Origin: Diplonema papillatum
Lineage: Eukaryota > Euglenozoa > Diplonemea > Diplonemida > Diplonemidae
DNA length: 64,000 bases
Reading direction: 5' to 3'
Assembly (NCBI GenBank): GCA_030068145.1
Contig: JAPJBO010000729.1
Location: 1 to 64,000 of the forward strand
Shown: one piece after another, positions 10,805-22,059 of the stretch
Layout: the number at the start of each line of letters is the position of its first letter
Numbering within the stretch: position 1 is the first letter of the stretch
The notes under the pieces: generated by a model
What the model was told of the DNA's origin: nothing
Seen by the model: the letters and a program-made list of their open reading frames with translations, nothing else
The model's database searches: none
Program-made: the position numbers and the translations under genes

Positions 10805-11164
10805 GTGTCATGCTTTCGCCTCTTCAGCTCGCGTGTTGATCGTCGCGCTCAGGCGCGCGCTTGGTGCTCCGCTTCTCCTTCGGCTGCTCGTCCAACTGCA
10901 TCGGTTGCGCGTCGGTTTCGGCTTCTTCACGGCGCTTGGGCGACCGTAGTTGATGAAACGTAGCAGCTTGAAGTTGGAACGCAGGTGTCATGCTTTCGCC
11001 TCTTCAGCTCGCGTGTTGATCGTCGCGCTCAGGCGCGCGCTTGGTGCTCCGCTTCTCCTTCGGCTGCTCGTCCAACTGCATCGGTTGCGCGTCGGTTTCG
11101 GCTTCTTCACGGCGCTTGGGCGACCGTAGTTGATGAAACGTAGCAGCTTGAAGTTGGAACGCAG
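10805..11164 (+). repeat. Perfect 180-bp tandem duplication
   Basis: The block 10805-10984 is repeated at 10985-11164, apparently without a difference. It is GC-rich. The identity implies a recent duplication or an assembly duplicate. Confidence 0.95.
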
Positions 11165-12115
11165 AACATCTCAACCCTGCAGCAGACAATTCGATGCGGT
11201 TCCAGAGAGGAGACGGGGATGGACCGGTTTGAGAAAAGACGCAAGCACGCAGCCATCTGGCTGTTTGGCCGTTGATCGGTCTTTAGACCGGTCGTGAGGG
11301 TTGCACAGCGGCGTGCCATTTGGCACGCCAATCCGCGCAAATAAAACGGGGTTTTGAGCGGAACCCTCGCTCCACAAAAAGAGGCAGAGTCACATGGGTT
11401 ATCCACCTATTTCGTGGCAGAGAATTCCCAGGTTTCCAAATCAGTTCGTCGTCTTGTTGCGCTGGTGGTATGGTCATTTTACAGAGTGAGCCGATGCTTC
11501 TCATCTCACCTTTAAAAACACGGCTGAGTCACGCATGCTCTTGACAGACGCTAGCGTCCGACATTTCGCTCGCGCGTCGCAGTCGTTGGGTGGTATTGAT
11601 AAGGGGTTTCATCGGACACTCCGTCTTGTTGCGTTAGTGGGGAGTCATTTGCGTGCAAATGAGTACCACACTACACAAGAAAGAGCGACGTTTCACAAAA
11701 CTTTGCAGAACTCTGTAGAACACTGCGGAACTTTGCCTCAACACAACCTGTGAAAAGCTGTGAAGATTTCTGCTATAAACTTGGTGGACCACCCCAGTGT
11801 CTCAGGGGCAAAGCACAATCAGACTTCGCTGGCCAATAGGCCTTGGATCGGTCCCTAGACCGATAGAGAGAGTTTGAATAGAGCATCTATTTGGTATCGG
11901 AAAGTAGGTGCGAGATCAGGCAAACCTTGTGCGCTAGCTTTGGGCTTACCCCAAATATCAGGCCTTTTGAACGGCCAGCCGGGAAAACAAAAATGCGCAG
12001 GTGGTCATCGACGAAAAGGAAAGGGAACTTGCAGAAACCCAGCAAAGCATCCCGCCCCTCCCCCCACTCTCGTCGGTAACTATCTAATCAGTCGAGGTTT
12101 TTAACTGATTGCTCA
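11165..12115. other. Intergenic, no gene recognised
   Basis: Contains another copy of the GATCGGTCTTTAGACCGGTC palindrome-like block (11273 and 10518), suggesting dispersed repeats, but no gene. Confidence 0.5.
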
Positions 12116-12119
12116 GACA

Positions 12120-12380
12120 CGGTTGTAGGGGCCTTCTCCCCGTGACGGATTCGCCTGTGCTCCAGTAGCACGGGTGGTCCTGGCTGTGACGAGCTGCGAA
12201 CAGCCGCCTGACAAACCAGACTCACACCGCAGTCCTGTCTGCAGACACTCAGGTTCCACGCTGATGATGGTCCGCCTTATGTGTCCGTGGCTTAACGGAC
12301 CGAAACACGGCGCAGACGGGATCAGTGCGGTGTTGAGCACATACCCATTCCAAGCACGTTCTTGCCATCCCCCCACTCTC
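12120..12380 (+). repeat. Dispersed repeat family B, best copy
   Basis: Landmarks are GTCCTGGCTGTGACGAGCTG, GATGATGGTCCGCCT, CCGAAACACGGCGCAGA and CCATTCCAAGCACGTTCTTG. Copies or partial copies occur at about 9915-10050, 15990-16150, 20500-20730, 29990-30075, 25335-25375 and 46170-46225. No coding frame is shared between copies. Confidence 0.8.
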
Positions 12381-12384
12381 GTCT

Positions 12385-12935
12385 GTAACTATCTAATTAG
12401 AACATTTTTTTTTCTTTCAGCAACCAAGTACCGTAGAACCCAGAACCCCCTCTTCCCTCTTACACTTTTTTTTCTTGAACGAGCGGCCGCTTTGTTGGAG
12501 ATACTCGGAGACCGGCAGGGCTGACGCTCCACGTATGGAACGTGTGGATTTCCAGACGTTAATTATTTTGGGATATTTTTCCCCCACGTGCTTCCACGTG
12601 TGCATGTGCATGACGTGTTTTTTTTTATATAATAGTACATCTGTACTGACGGAAACATTTCCGGAACAACGGTTGCACATGAAAGAGAAAACGAAGCCAA
12701 CGAAAAAGTGCTAATACAGGAACCCCCCCCCCAGAGAGGTTTATACCCTGTACACGCGAAGAACAAGAAACTTTTGCCTTATCATTTTCATCACCTTTGG
12801 TCAGTTGATGCTGATCGTCCGTTGCTTCGTTTATCAGTGTAAGCCCCAACTCCGGAAATGTTCTTTGTATAAACTCAAGCCTCTACGGTCAACCGGAGAC
12901 TTTAAAATACCGACCTTCTAATCCACAAATAACGC
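12385..12935. other. Intergenic, no gene recognised
   Basis: No gene seen. A copy of the TCAACCGGAGAC motif of family D lies at about 12889. Confidence 0.5.
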
Positions 12936-12937
12936 TA

Positions 12938-13440
12938 TAAAGCACCTGCTTTGTAGGAAATGCTTGAGGAGACTGCCAGTTGCGAAAAATCAAAGGAGGT
13001 AAATGTGCTGTAGCCCACACGAAATGCAGCCAAGGCCGCACAGCAAAGTGTCGCCAAGTTAGTGGCACTGTTTTCTTTGCCGCACATGGGGGGAACAGGT
13101 TTTCTTTTCACCCCCCCCCCGAAACCTTAAGCGTCCGCACGTGGACCACACGTATTTTCTCTGGGACCGAAACGGAGCGTGAGCCCTGAACGGAGACCTC
13201 CGGTCGCAAGATACAAAAGGAGGAGATGTGCTGCCGCCCACGGAGCAACTCAGGCAATGTTGAAGGACCTTTCAACTCCAAGCATCTGTTGTTCAGTGCG
13301 GCGCGGCTTGCACAAGGAAATGCCCTATTTTGTACTGTTTCTCCCCGCCCTCTAGCCTTCGTCGAAATAAGCACTGGGTGGCCCCCCCCGAGTATATCCC
13401 TGACAGCAGGCGACTGCTGCAGGGTAGTTAAGTAGACCTC
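12938..13440 (+). repeat. Dispersed repeat family C, rearranged copy
   Basis: Landmarks are AAGCACCTGCTTTGTAGGAA, CAAAGGAGGTAAATGTGCT and TAGCCCACACGAAA. Better copies are at 29425-29710 and 31788-32005. Here the order is broken and parts are duplicated. Confidence 0.7.
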
Positions 13441-14285
13441 TGATGAAATAGAATACAAAAGAAAGTTGTTATCTTGTCTCGGGGACACCGGAAGACTCTC
13501 AAACTCGTTTAATGCGTCAGTGTAGTGCGCGTGCAGCCTAGGGCATTTAGGAGCATCTCAGACCTGCTATTGGCTCGCTCTTTCGCGCGCTATAAGTCGC
13601 GCGCAGTCCGATGCTCCGACCACTGCACCCTGCTGCTCCTACCACTGCACCCTCTCTGGTGACACTCGCTTGCCGTCGACGCTGCGATCGGCGCCGCCCA
13701 AGCGGGTACCTTAAGTCACTCGTTTGTTTGTAAAGATTGCTCCGTTCTTCTTCCTGACTTGTTGTTGTTGTGTTCCCGGACCAGAACGACACACACTGGA
13801 CCGGAGACAACCAGTACGCGGGGCAAGAAGCGACCGAAGCATGACACGACGCGTGCAAAGAGGTAGTCTGTAGCGACACAGATTGTTGCTGCATATCAAG
13901 TTCAAACACATGCTACTACTACTACTACACGGTTTCCCACGATTACCATTTCTTTTCTCCCGTTGTTTCCCCCGCCCTCTTTTTTGTTTATTCCTTTTCT
14001 ATTGCAACCAGATCAGAGCATTGTCTAGGCTATCGAGGGTATCGGGTGTGCTCCGCTGTGCGTTGGCAGCGTAGAGGGGCACTGGATTTGCGGGGAAGCG
14101 TGAGTCCGTGCCTGTGGCACACCTTTTTAGCTGTCAAGATTGTTGTGCCGAGAAGGCGCAATGATTAGATGCCTAGTTCAGTGCTGTTGCAAACACGCGG
14201 GAACGAAAGAGAAAAAGCCAAAGCCCAGACCCAGCACCGGCAAGCGCAAGAGCAAGCATACAGCCAAGACCGAACACAAGCGAAT
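13441..14285. other. Intergenic, no gene recognised
   Basis: No frame here matches a family I know. The stretch includes a CTA triplet run near 13913. Confidence 0.5.
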
Positions 14286-14289
14286 GCAC

Positions 14290-14511
14290 CACGGTGAACT
14301 CCAGCAACCTTTGCTCGAGGGAAACCGGACCCTCCAAAAGCGGGTGTGCCACACCCGCAAATAGGGTGTGCACGCCCTATTTCCGGGTAGCTCGAGGAAA
14401 CGTTGCTGGAGTTCACCGTGCTATAGAGTGCACACCCTAAGTGCGGGTGTGGTCACACCCGCACTTGAGGCCGGACTTTAGCTCGAGGAAACGTTGCTGG
14501 AGTTCACCGTG
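14290..14511. mobile_element. Foldback element, CACGGTGAACTCCAGCAA ends, duplicated right arm
   Basis: The left arm at 14290 matches in inverted form both GTTGCTGGAGTTCACCGTG at 14420 and the same block at 14511. Between them are hairpins GCGGGTGTG/CACACCCGC and AATAGGGTGTGC/GCACGCCCTATT. It is related to 734-1168 by its termini and its CACCCGC hairpins. Confidence 0.65.
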
Positions 14512-14514
14512 AAG

Positions 14515-15650
14515 AGCCAAACAGCGTTCATAAAAGAAGCAAGGTCCAGCACCAGCGAGCGTGCAAGAGCGCCAGAAGCAAGCGTAAAAAGCCACCGCCA
14601 CCACCCGGAATTCTGCTTGCTGGTCTGCCTGTGCTTTTGTAGCTGACGCTGCACACTGCACACGTGCGAGGCTGCAAGTACAAACGAGATGAATGACGGT
14701 CGCATTAGTCACAAACTTGGCTAGCCGTAGCTACAGAGTGCAAATGTGTGTCCATCTAAGCCGGTCCATCCGTATCTCCTGGTACTGCATCGAATTGCCT
14801 GCCGATGTTCATTGTAGCGAATCGAGGTCCACCACGGTCTATCAGGTCCATCCCTATTCCCTGGAGCTGCATAGAATTGCCTGGAGCTGCATTCTTCTAT
14901 CACAGCTATCAGGTGGGGATGGACCGGCTTAGTGCATCCCTTACACTACCCGACTCCCAGCCTCAATGGTCAACCGGAGACCATGCAATCGCCGAACCTT
15001 AAAGCCACAATAATATATACGACGCACAGCAACGACGACTCCATCAGACGAATAACCTCACTAACCACGGGTACCCAGTGTGCCCAGAGTGCCTTAACTG
15101 TGGCGAGCAACGAACAGTTGTACCCTGCAAATATACCCCCCAAAAAAAAACTTTATGTTAGGGCGGAAACAACCCGCACCGCGTGAAGTGCCGCAAGTGT
15201 CACGGAACCCAAGACTCTACGAGAAATACATAAAAACGCGGACAACAGACCGGTGCGGTCTACAAGGCAACCCCTGCTCAACTTGTAGAAGGGGGGGGGC
15301 CAAGACTACACTCCACGAAGGAATGTACTTGGTGTCAGTCACAAACAGTCCCGGACATGGCTAGCCACAACCCATAACGAAAGCGTGCACCGAATATACA
15401 ACCCGTAACCATATAGCCCTTTCTTGCTCGAAGAGAACCCATTCGTGAACGGTCACACGGAGACCCTAAAACCGCGGATTTTCAAGCGAACTTTAACTCT
15501 AGTAAACGCTAGAAGAACTCGAGCCGAAACCGTCCAGGGAATTTCCCGACCCACTTCCCTTCGCGCAGGGGGGTGAGCTGAAACTACCCCGTTTGGGAGA
15601 GTCGCGGAAATGGTCTTCGTCGTCTGGACAAGGCCACTTCCCACCTGCCT
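14515..15650. other. Intergenic, includes dispersed family D
   Basis: The segment 14715-15010 shares CTAGCCGTAGCTA, CCCGACTCCCAGCCTCAATG and GGTCAACCGG with 41110-41235. No gene seen. Confidence 0.5.
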
Positions 15651-15653
15651 CTG

Positions 15654-15806
15654 CACGGTGGTGTCCAGCCTCAGAAGCTAGAGGAGTAGAAATTAGGGAA
15701 GCTGCAACCTTAACCCGCGTTCCCGGGTGGGCGTCGCACCCGCTTTTCTGGTGTGGCTCGGGCACACCGTCTTCGTCTCCAGCTTCTGAGGCGGCGCCCC
15801 GCCGTG
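15654..15806. mobile_element. Foldback MITE-like element, 153 bp
   Basis: Left CACGGTGGTGTCCAGCCTCA and AGAAGCT; right AGCTTCTGAGGC and CGCCGTG. Inner hairpin-like GGGTGGGCG and CGCACCCGC lie at about 15725-15740. Same family as 734-1168. Confidence 0.65.
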
Positions 15807-16255
15807 CGGTGCAAGGACCGGTCGTCACTCCCCCCCCCAGACAACATCTTCCTCGAAGAAGAGTTGGTGCTAGCATCAACCATGCATGAGAGGCAGTGTT
15901 CTGCCTAAACATCAACTATGATTTCCCCCCCAGGTCGCCTTCTGTTCTCCAACCCCCTCTTTCACTCCACTTCATGCTGGAGTTTAATACGTCAGATCCT
16001 ACTCCCCACCCAACCAGACTCACACTGCTGTCCTGTCCGCAGACACTCGGGGTCTTACGTGTCCGTGGCTTAGGACCGAAACACGGCGCAGATAGGACCC
16101 GTGCGGTGTTGAGCACATACACAGTCCATGCATGTTCTTGCAATTTCCTTCCCCCCCCCCCCCCCCCCCCCCCTGAGAGATGGAGGTAGCACAAGCTACC
16201 AGACCGACGGAGACCACCGCAAATTTTATTGCCTTCACCTTATTCCGCAAAAACA

Positions 16256-16462
16256 GCACCACACTAGTCATGCATACACTCGTCGATCTTACAAGTCATA
16301 ACGCTTACTCGTTATTCTTACGAGTGCATTAATCATAGTGCCACTAAGCCATTTTCACTAGTGCAAGATGAGTCTGTCAGCACAGATTGTTGCTGCACAT
16401 CAAGTTCAAACTAGTACGATGACTAGTCATTACACTGTTTTTCCAACGACACGTGCACCGTG
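16256..16462. mobile_element. Decayed ACTAGT-type MITE
   Basis: The left part (CACTAGTCATGC then CTTACAAGTCATAA) and right end (ACTGTTTTTCC then GTGCACCGTG) match 1231-1600, but the left terminus is degraded and TA flanks are not clear. Confidence 0.55.
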
Positions 16463-16537
16463 CAACACCAACGACCCCCCCCCAAACCGAGCATGAGAGG
16501 CAGGATTCTGCCCAAACACTAAATTAAGTCTTTTACA

Positions 16538-16690
16538 TAAGCCTAGTGGTTAAAGCCAGCTTGGAAGGAAATTCTCGACAAAGCTGCCAGACAAGGGATC
16601 CCCAAGTGCTGTAACTACCGAACCACGTGTTGAACAGACGTGAGGTCATGCGGGTCTACCCCTACACGACAAGTCACACTAACACAACAG
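16538..16690 (+). repeat. Dispersed repeat family H, copy 1
   Basis: Landmarks CCAGCTTGGAAGGAAAT, CCAAGTGCTGTAA, CCACGTGTTGAAC and GTCTACCCCTACACGAC. Copies: 28216-28400, 28942-29145, partial 46975-47075. Confidence 0.75.
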
Positions 16691-17045
16691 GTCAAAGTCC
16701 TGGGTGAAAACAACACACGGTTGGCCGCCCCCGCGGCGGCGCAACAAACGCGTTCCATCTGCTGTGACGTAGGCACGGAGTGTGCATAGTGCGTTGCTCA
16801 GGGTAGTCGAAGGCCTGACAGTCACACTGATGCAACAAATTTAAACACACGGCGGTGTAAGCGAAGAACAAAGATAGACGTGCGGCACTACTACTAACGA
16901 ATAAACCCATCAAACGGTAACGCAACGCGAGCTCAGATTGGAGCGCAGAAGGAAACGCCGAACGGCGACACCGGAAGAAAGGAAATAGTTGAAGTCGCAG
17001 CTCTCGACAGATACAGGAAGAGAGGGTGCTTGATGCTTCGCTTTT

Positions 17046-17690
17046 CTCACGAAAGGGGGGTACGGAGTGTGTTGGTCCTATTTTAGGTGCTTCACGAAAG
17101 GGGGGTACGGAGTGTGTTGGTCCTATTTTAGGTGCTTCACGAAAGGGGGGTGCGGAGTGTGTTGGTCCTATTTTAGGTGCTTCACGAAAGGGGGGTACGG
17201 AGTGTGTTGGTCCTATTTTAGGTGCTTCACGAAAGGGGGGTGCGGAGTGTGTTGGTCCTACTTTAGGTGCTTCACGAAAGGGGGGTACGGAGTGTGTTGG
17301 TCCTACTTTAGGTGCTTCACGAAAGGGGGGTACGGAGTGTGTTGGTCCTATTTTAGGTGCTTCACGAAAGGGGGGTACGGAGTGTGTTGGTCCTATTTTA
17401 GGTGCTTCACGAAAGGGGGGTACGGAGTGTGTTGGTCCTATTTTAGGTGCTTCACGAAAGGGGGGTACGGAGTGTGTTGGTCCTATTTTAGGTGCTTCAC
17501 GAAAGGGGGGTGCGGAGTGTGTTGGTCCTACTTTAGGTGCTTCACGAAAGGGGGGTACGGAGTGTGTTGGTCCTATTTTAGGTGCTTCACGAAAGGGGGG
17601 TACGGAGTGTGTTGGTCCTATTTTAGGTGCTTCACGAAAGGGGGGTACGGAGTGTGTTGGTCCTACTTTAGGTGCTTCACGAAAGGGGGG
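17046..17690. repeat. 45-bp minisatellite, about 14 copies
   Basis: The unit contains GGTGCTTCACGAAAGGGGGG and TACGGAGTGTGTTGGTCCTA. Because 45 is divisible by three, long open frames run through it on both strands. A minus-strand frame of 395 codons (16692-17879) encodes PPFREAPKIGPTHSV units behind a hydrophobic start. The only varying bases (A/G and T/C) change amino acids in the plus and minus frames I checked, so I see no sign of selection for a protein. Confidence 0.9.
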
Positions 17691-18039
17691 CGAAACGAAG
17701 AGTGTGTCTCTTTCAGCCGAACCTAGCCTCTTCCAAGCATACAAAGAATAAAGAATCATGAAAAGCAATAACCGTAATCCATTGCTCAGCCCAAGTGTCA
17801 TAGCAAGCGTACGAGCACTGACTGCGAGGAAGTACCTCCCTCCGACAGAACTAAACATTCGAACGAGTGACAACTTCAACGTGCAAAGCTTGTGCCGGTG
17901 TCAGCAGTGCTTGCCCGCCGTCCGCTCTGCCCCTGTGGTTGACTGTCTCGTGGGGTGTGTCCGCGGCGCGAGGCCCCATGTGACGCTGTGCCTTGCTGTT
18001 GTGGGATCGGGGAGTTGGTAGCCACTTGGTAAGTTCACA

Positions 18040-18530
18040 TCCAGGTCCCTCCAGAAAAGTTCGCCCATTGGCCCACATCAGGGCTTCTAGAGGCCAGTCC
18101 TTCCAGAAAAGGTGGCCGACATCAAGTGGCCGACATCAAGGCTTCTAAAGTCCAGTCCATCCAGGAAAGTTGGCCCACATCAAGGCTTCTAGAGGCCAGT
18201 CCTTCCAGAAAAGGTGGCCGACATCAAGGCAGTCCATCCAGGAAAGTTGGCCCACATCAAGGCTTCTAAAGTCCTCCAGGAAAGTTGGCCCACATCAAGG
18301 CTTCTAGAGGCTAGTCCTTCCAGAAAAGGTGGCCGACATTAAGGCTTCTAAAGTCCAGTCCATCCAGGAAAGTTGGCCCACATCAAGGCTTCTAGAGGCC
18401 AGTCCTTCCAGAAAAGGTGGCCGACATCAAGGCTTCTAAAGTCCAGTCCATCCAGGAAAGTTGGCCCACATCAAGGCTTCTAAAGTCCAGTCCATCCAGG
18501 AAAGTTGGCCCACATCAAGGCTTCTAAATC
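18040..18530 (+). repeat. 44-bp tandem repeat with two alternating variants
   Basis: Variants are CCATCCAGGAAAGTTGGCCC and CCTTCCAGAAAAGGTGGCCG, each followed by ACATCAAGGCTTCTA. Variants are interspersed and some units are shortened. Confidence 0.9.
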
Positions 18531-18539
18531 GTCCTGTGT

Positions 18540-19265
18540 CTCCAACCGGGTCTAAACGAGTCTTGTTCCGAGGGTTTGAGCCTTGGCCGCTTCCTGCGGT
18601 CATCTCCTGATTCGCTCCGTTCGAAAGAGTGGGGCTGGATTCAAGAGAAAGTCTATTTGGCCACCCCCTGAGACATCATTAAACCACCTGAGATATCGTT
18701 AAACCAGTTCTACCCCTCTTGCATGTTTCATGTAAACCCCACATCCAGCGCTACCCCTGTTACGTGTATGTGGGTTTTGGAAAAACGATGAATCCGTGAA
18801 TCAGAATGGGTCTCTTTGAGACCTGTGTGCTGGGCAGAACCTCCGGACACGTGAAGCTTGGTTTGCACGCGGAAAGCTCTCCCGCTTGCTCGCAAAATAT
18901 GCGCACTTTCATGTTAGGATCTCAAGATAATAGGGACACCTGAATTGGGTTTCTCGTAGAGAGCAGCTCGCTGAGAGACGGACTTTTTGTGTTAACAGAG
19001 CCTTTCTGCTTTATTGGTTCACTGGTAACGTTAACTAGGGATTAGCACGGGCTTTCCGAAAACCGCTTGCAACTTCGCCAGGTGTTTTTTGTCAGCACCG
19101 GAGTGGTAAGCCACGACACACGCACGCGTCTTTCGTGCGGTCCACAAGCTCCTTTAATTCGTACGGAAAGCATACCGTTTCGTCCGCTGCGGGGTGCGCT
19201 CCTGGACCCATCCGTCTCGACCTCGACTACAGGTAGTCCCCGCGGTCGGACAGTAGAAGTAGCAC
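18540..19265. other. Intergenic, no gene recognised
   Basis: Unique-looking sequence with no supported gene. Confidence 0.5.
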
Positions 19266-19269
19266 GTCC

Positions 19270-19640
19270 CATACAGCGGTACACTGTAGTGGTACACTGT
19301 AGTGGTACACTGTAGTGGTACACTGTAGTGGTACACTGTAGTGGTACACTGAAGTGGTACACTGTAGTGGTACACTGTAGTGGTACACTGTAGTGGTACA
19401 CTGTAGTGGTACACTGTAGTGGTACACTGTAGTGGTACACTGTAGTGGTACACTGTAGTGGTACACTGTAGTGGTACACTGTAGTGGTACACTGTAGTGG
19501 TACACTGTAGTGGTACACTGTAGTGGTACACTGTAGTGGTACACTGTAGTGGTACACTGTAGTGGTACACTGTAGTGGTACACTGTAGTGGTACACTGTA
19601 GTGGTACACTGTAGTGGTACACTGTAGTGGTACACTGTAC
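19270..19640 (+). repeat. 13-bp minisatellite (GGTACACTGTAGT)
   Basis: About 28 near-perfect copies. Minus-strand open frames with Tyr-His-Tyr-Ser repeats are by-products. Confidence 0.95.
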
Positions 19641-19985
19641 ACTGCAGTGTTCCACTGTAGTGTTACTCTCTAGTGTTACACTGTAGTGTTACTCTCTAGT
19701 GTTACACTGTAGTGTTCTGTTGTGTTACACTGTAGTGTTACTCTCTAGTGTTACACTGTAGTGTTCTGTGTTGTGTGACACTGTAGTGTTACTCTCTAGT
19801 GTTACACTGTAGTGTTCTGTTGTGTTACACTGTAGTGTTACTCTCTAGTGTTACACTGTAGTGTTCTGTGTTGTGTGACACTGTAGTGTTACTCTCTAGT
19901 GTTACACTGTAGTGTTACTCTCTAGTGTTACACTGTAGTGTTCTGTTGTGTGACACTGGTGTTTGTAGTGGTTACCCTGTCGTGG
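19640..19985 (+). repeat. Diverged 26-bp repeat derived from the 13-bp unit
   Basis: Alternates GTTACACTGTAGT with GTTACTCTCTAGT plus higher-order blocks ending GTTCTGTTGTGT. It looks like an older, diverged flank of the homogenised array. Confidence 0.85.
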
Positions 19986-20177
19986 TTACACTACTGTAGT
20001 TAGAACCCCCCAGCTGTCATCCTTTTCCTTCTTTATTCGTGGGCCGACGAAGGGTTTTCGGTGGTGAACGAACCAGCCGCCAAAGTTCACTACGGGCATG
20101 CAAACCCCTGAGGTTGCCTGTTGCGCCGCCTTGCCACCCAACCGGAGCGACCCGAACTCTTTCGGTATTTACGATAA

Positions 20178-20294
20178 CATACCCAGTTTCACTGGAGTGC
20201 CCGTTCCCGGCGAGCTACGAGGGAACGAACCAGTAAGAGTGCCAACGCTACTCTTTCTATAATGTAGTTTATTCATGATAACCAACTACATATA
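20178..20294 (+). repeat. Duplicated segment containing the empty site
   Basis: Copy of 6467-6582 that runs uninterrupted across the insertion point of the 2.2-kb element (CTACATATAAAAGG) into the GGTGTCA MITE at 20298-20402. Confidence 0.9.
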
Positions 20295-20297
20295 AAA

Positions 20298-20402
20298 GGT
20301 GTCACGGGATAAGCCAGAAGCTGATCCGTGTGGTCCGTGTACTTAAAAGTTCCCAGTGCTTAACGGCTTTATAACGTGGGCGGCCCTCCCTCAGGTGGCA
20401 CC
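20298..20402. mobile_element. Short MITE with GGTGTCA ends, copy 2
   Basis: Shorter relative of 8833-9000; the ends are GGTGTCACGGG and CAGGTGGCACC. Confidence 0.7.
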
Positions 20403-20499
20403 ACTTATCTTCAGCCATACTTCAACTTTCTTCTTCGGGTTTATTTTCACTCCGACGGCGCTCATCCGCTATCTCTTCGCTCAGTTGCATTTCCTCCCC

Positions 20500-20730
20500 C
20501 ACCCTGTTTGTGCTCTCGTAGCGTGGGTGGTCCTGGCTGTGACGAGCTGCGAATGGCCGCCTGACAAACCAGCCTCACACCGCCTGTCCTGTCTGCAATA
20601 ACTCAGGTCCCACGCTGATGATGGTCCGCCTAAATGTGTCCGTAGATGAAAGAAACGAAACGCGGTGCAGACAGGACGGCGGTCTTGAAGCACGTATCAT
20701 CCACACAGCACGTTCTTGCATCCCCCCCTC
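20500..20730 (+). repeat. Dispersed repeat family B copy
   Basis: Shares GTCCTGGCTGTGACGAGCTG and GATGATGGTCCGCCT with 12120-12380. Confidence 0.8.
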
Positions 20731-21012
20731 CATCGGTCTTGTCTTACCTCTTTCTTCTTTTCTTCTCGGCGCGTGCGTATCCGTGCTTTCTCCATCTTTG
20801 TCTCCTCCTTCCCCCTTATTTTCCGCGAAAGATCCGCGCGATACCAGACGCTCGACAGCAAAGACATGATGGCAAACACCCTGACTGCTATAAACGCTTG
20901 TCGAACAACCCACTGCGGACGCCACAAGAACCCCTAGAAAAATAGCAATTTTTGGTGCGTTTGGATTTCCCAGAGGGTTACATGCCTGTTACTGTCAATT
21001 ACCTGACAGTTA

Positions 21013-21115
21013 CACGGCGCACTAGTAAAAGTGAAAAAGGTGTTTTGACTAGTCATTTTACTAGTGAAAAAGCATGGGTAGTGCACTAGTAAAAATGACT
21101 AGTGTCCTAGTAGAA
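21013..21115. mobile_element. Isolated left end of an ACTAGT-type element
   Basis: TA (21011-21012) is followed by CACGGCGCACTAGT and more ACTAGT copies, but no matching right end is seen nearby. Probably a truncated copy. Confidence 0.5.
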
Positions 21116-21482
21116 ATCCACCTGTTCCGGACCGAAATCTGGGCTGTTTTGTAAATTTCAGAGGTCCCACGGCACAACGGTACCCTACCGTTGCGCTTAC
21201 TACCGTGTGCAACAACCATTTTTAAGGACAAACAGAAACTGAAGGTAACTAATTCGGAATGTTCGCACCATTCTGCCGGTACAATCATTTGTGTAACGGG
21301 AACTCCCAAACTTGGTCCCTGCAGGGAAAAGTCCAAAATTTTCAGAACCTCCAAAACCCTCAAGAAAGATTCTGGTCCAAAGATTTCCGGTCCAATTTTT
21401 TTCCCGAACGCGGTATGAAGCGTGACCTTTTTCCGGTGCCACCCAATAATACCATCAATGGAACGAGGATCATAAATTAAAA

Positions 21483-21812
21483 ATGGACTTCGTGTGCTGC
21501 AAGTTCAAGGCGATGGCCGCAGACAGCAACACCGCCCTCTCCTTCAGTGAGTCTGTCGCCAGAGTCACTACTTTGGCGTCGTCCAAGGCTGGCATTGCAG
21601 CCGTAGGGGAAGATCTTTCGTTGAGGCTTCCCAGAAACAAAAGAAGGTGGAGGCCCAAGCAGCGAAGACAGCAAACTGTTCAACACACACACACACACTC
21701 TCCCTTAAGCATTCCACTACAGAAGCCGTTTGAAACCAAACAAGAACAAGAAACACCCTCTCGAAGATGTCGTACTTCGCCTCTACCTACGCTGCGACGC
21801 TGCAGCAAGTGA
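21483..21812 (+). CDS. Short unidentified ORF, doubtful
   Basis: 109 codons. The first 45 residues are Ala/Ser-rich (ESVARVTTLASSKAGIAAV at about aa 23-41), faintly like the SPR-motif proteins next door. It then runs into basic and His/Thr repeat sequence and overlaps the start of the pseudogene at 21767. It is more likely another decayed 5' copy of the SPR gene than a gene of its own. Confidence 0.2.
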   Translation: MDFVCCKFKAMAADSNTALSFSESVARVTTLASSKAGIAAVGEDLSLRLPRNKRRWRPKQRRQQTVQHTHTHSPLSIPLQKPFETKQEQETPSRRCRTSPLPTLRRCSK

Positions 21813-21860
21813 AGCTGCGCTGAGCGTCACTGCAGAACGCTGCCATTGCAGACGCCATAG
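21767..21860 (+). pseudogene. Dead 5' copy 1 of the SPR-motif gene
   Basis: The upstream block (GAAACCAAACAAGAACAAGAAA) and the start ATGTCGTACTTCGCC match the intact gene at 26912, but the frame stops at 21821 after 18 codons. The match fades after about 21860. Confidence 0.85.
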
Positions 21861-22059
21861 CATAAACAGGTACCACAAACACTCGATAGCAAACTCTGTA
21901 CAACATCCACACAGTCTCAGGCAGCCAACTATCACTCGATGACAAGCACTGCACAAACACTCGATAGCAAACCCTCTAGCAAACCGTTTCATACCCAACA
22001 CTGTACATCAAACACACTACAGAAGCCATTCAAAACCAAACAAGAACACAAGAAATACA

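Noticed and set aside
16692-17879. 395-codon minus-strand repeat ORF
   Set aside because: The frame is kept because the unit is 45 bp; variable bases change amino acids in the frames I checked, and there is no conserved flanking domain. Left as a remark under the minisatellite.
17046-19985. CRISPR-like arrays
   Set aside because: Repeats are directly contiguous with no unique spacers, and the genome is eukaryotic.
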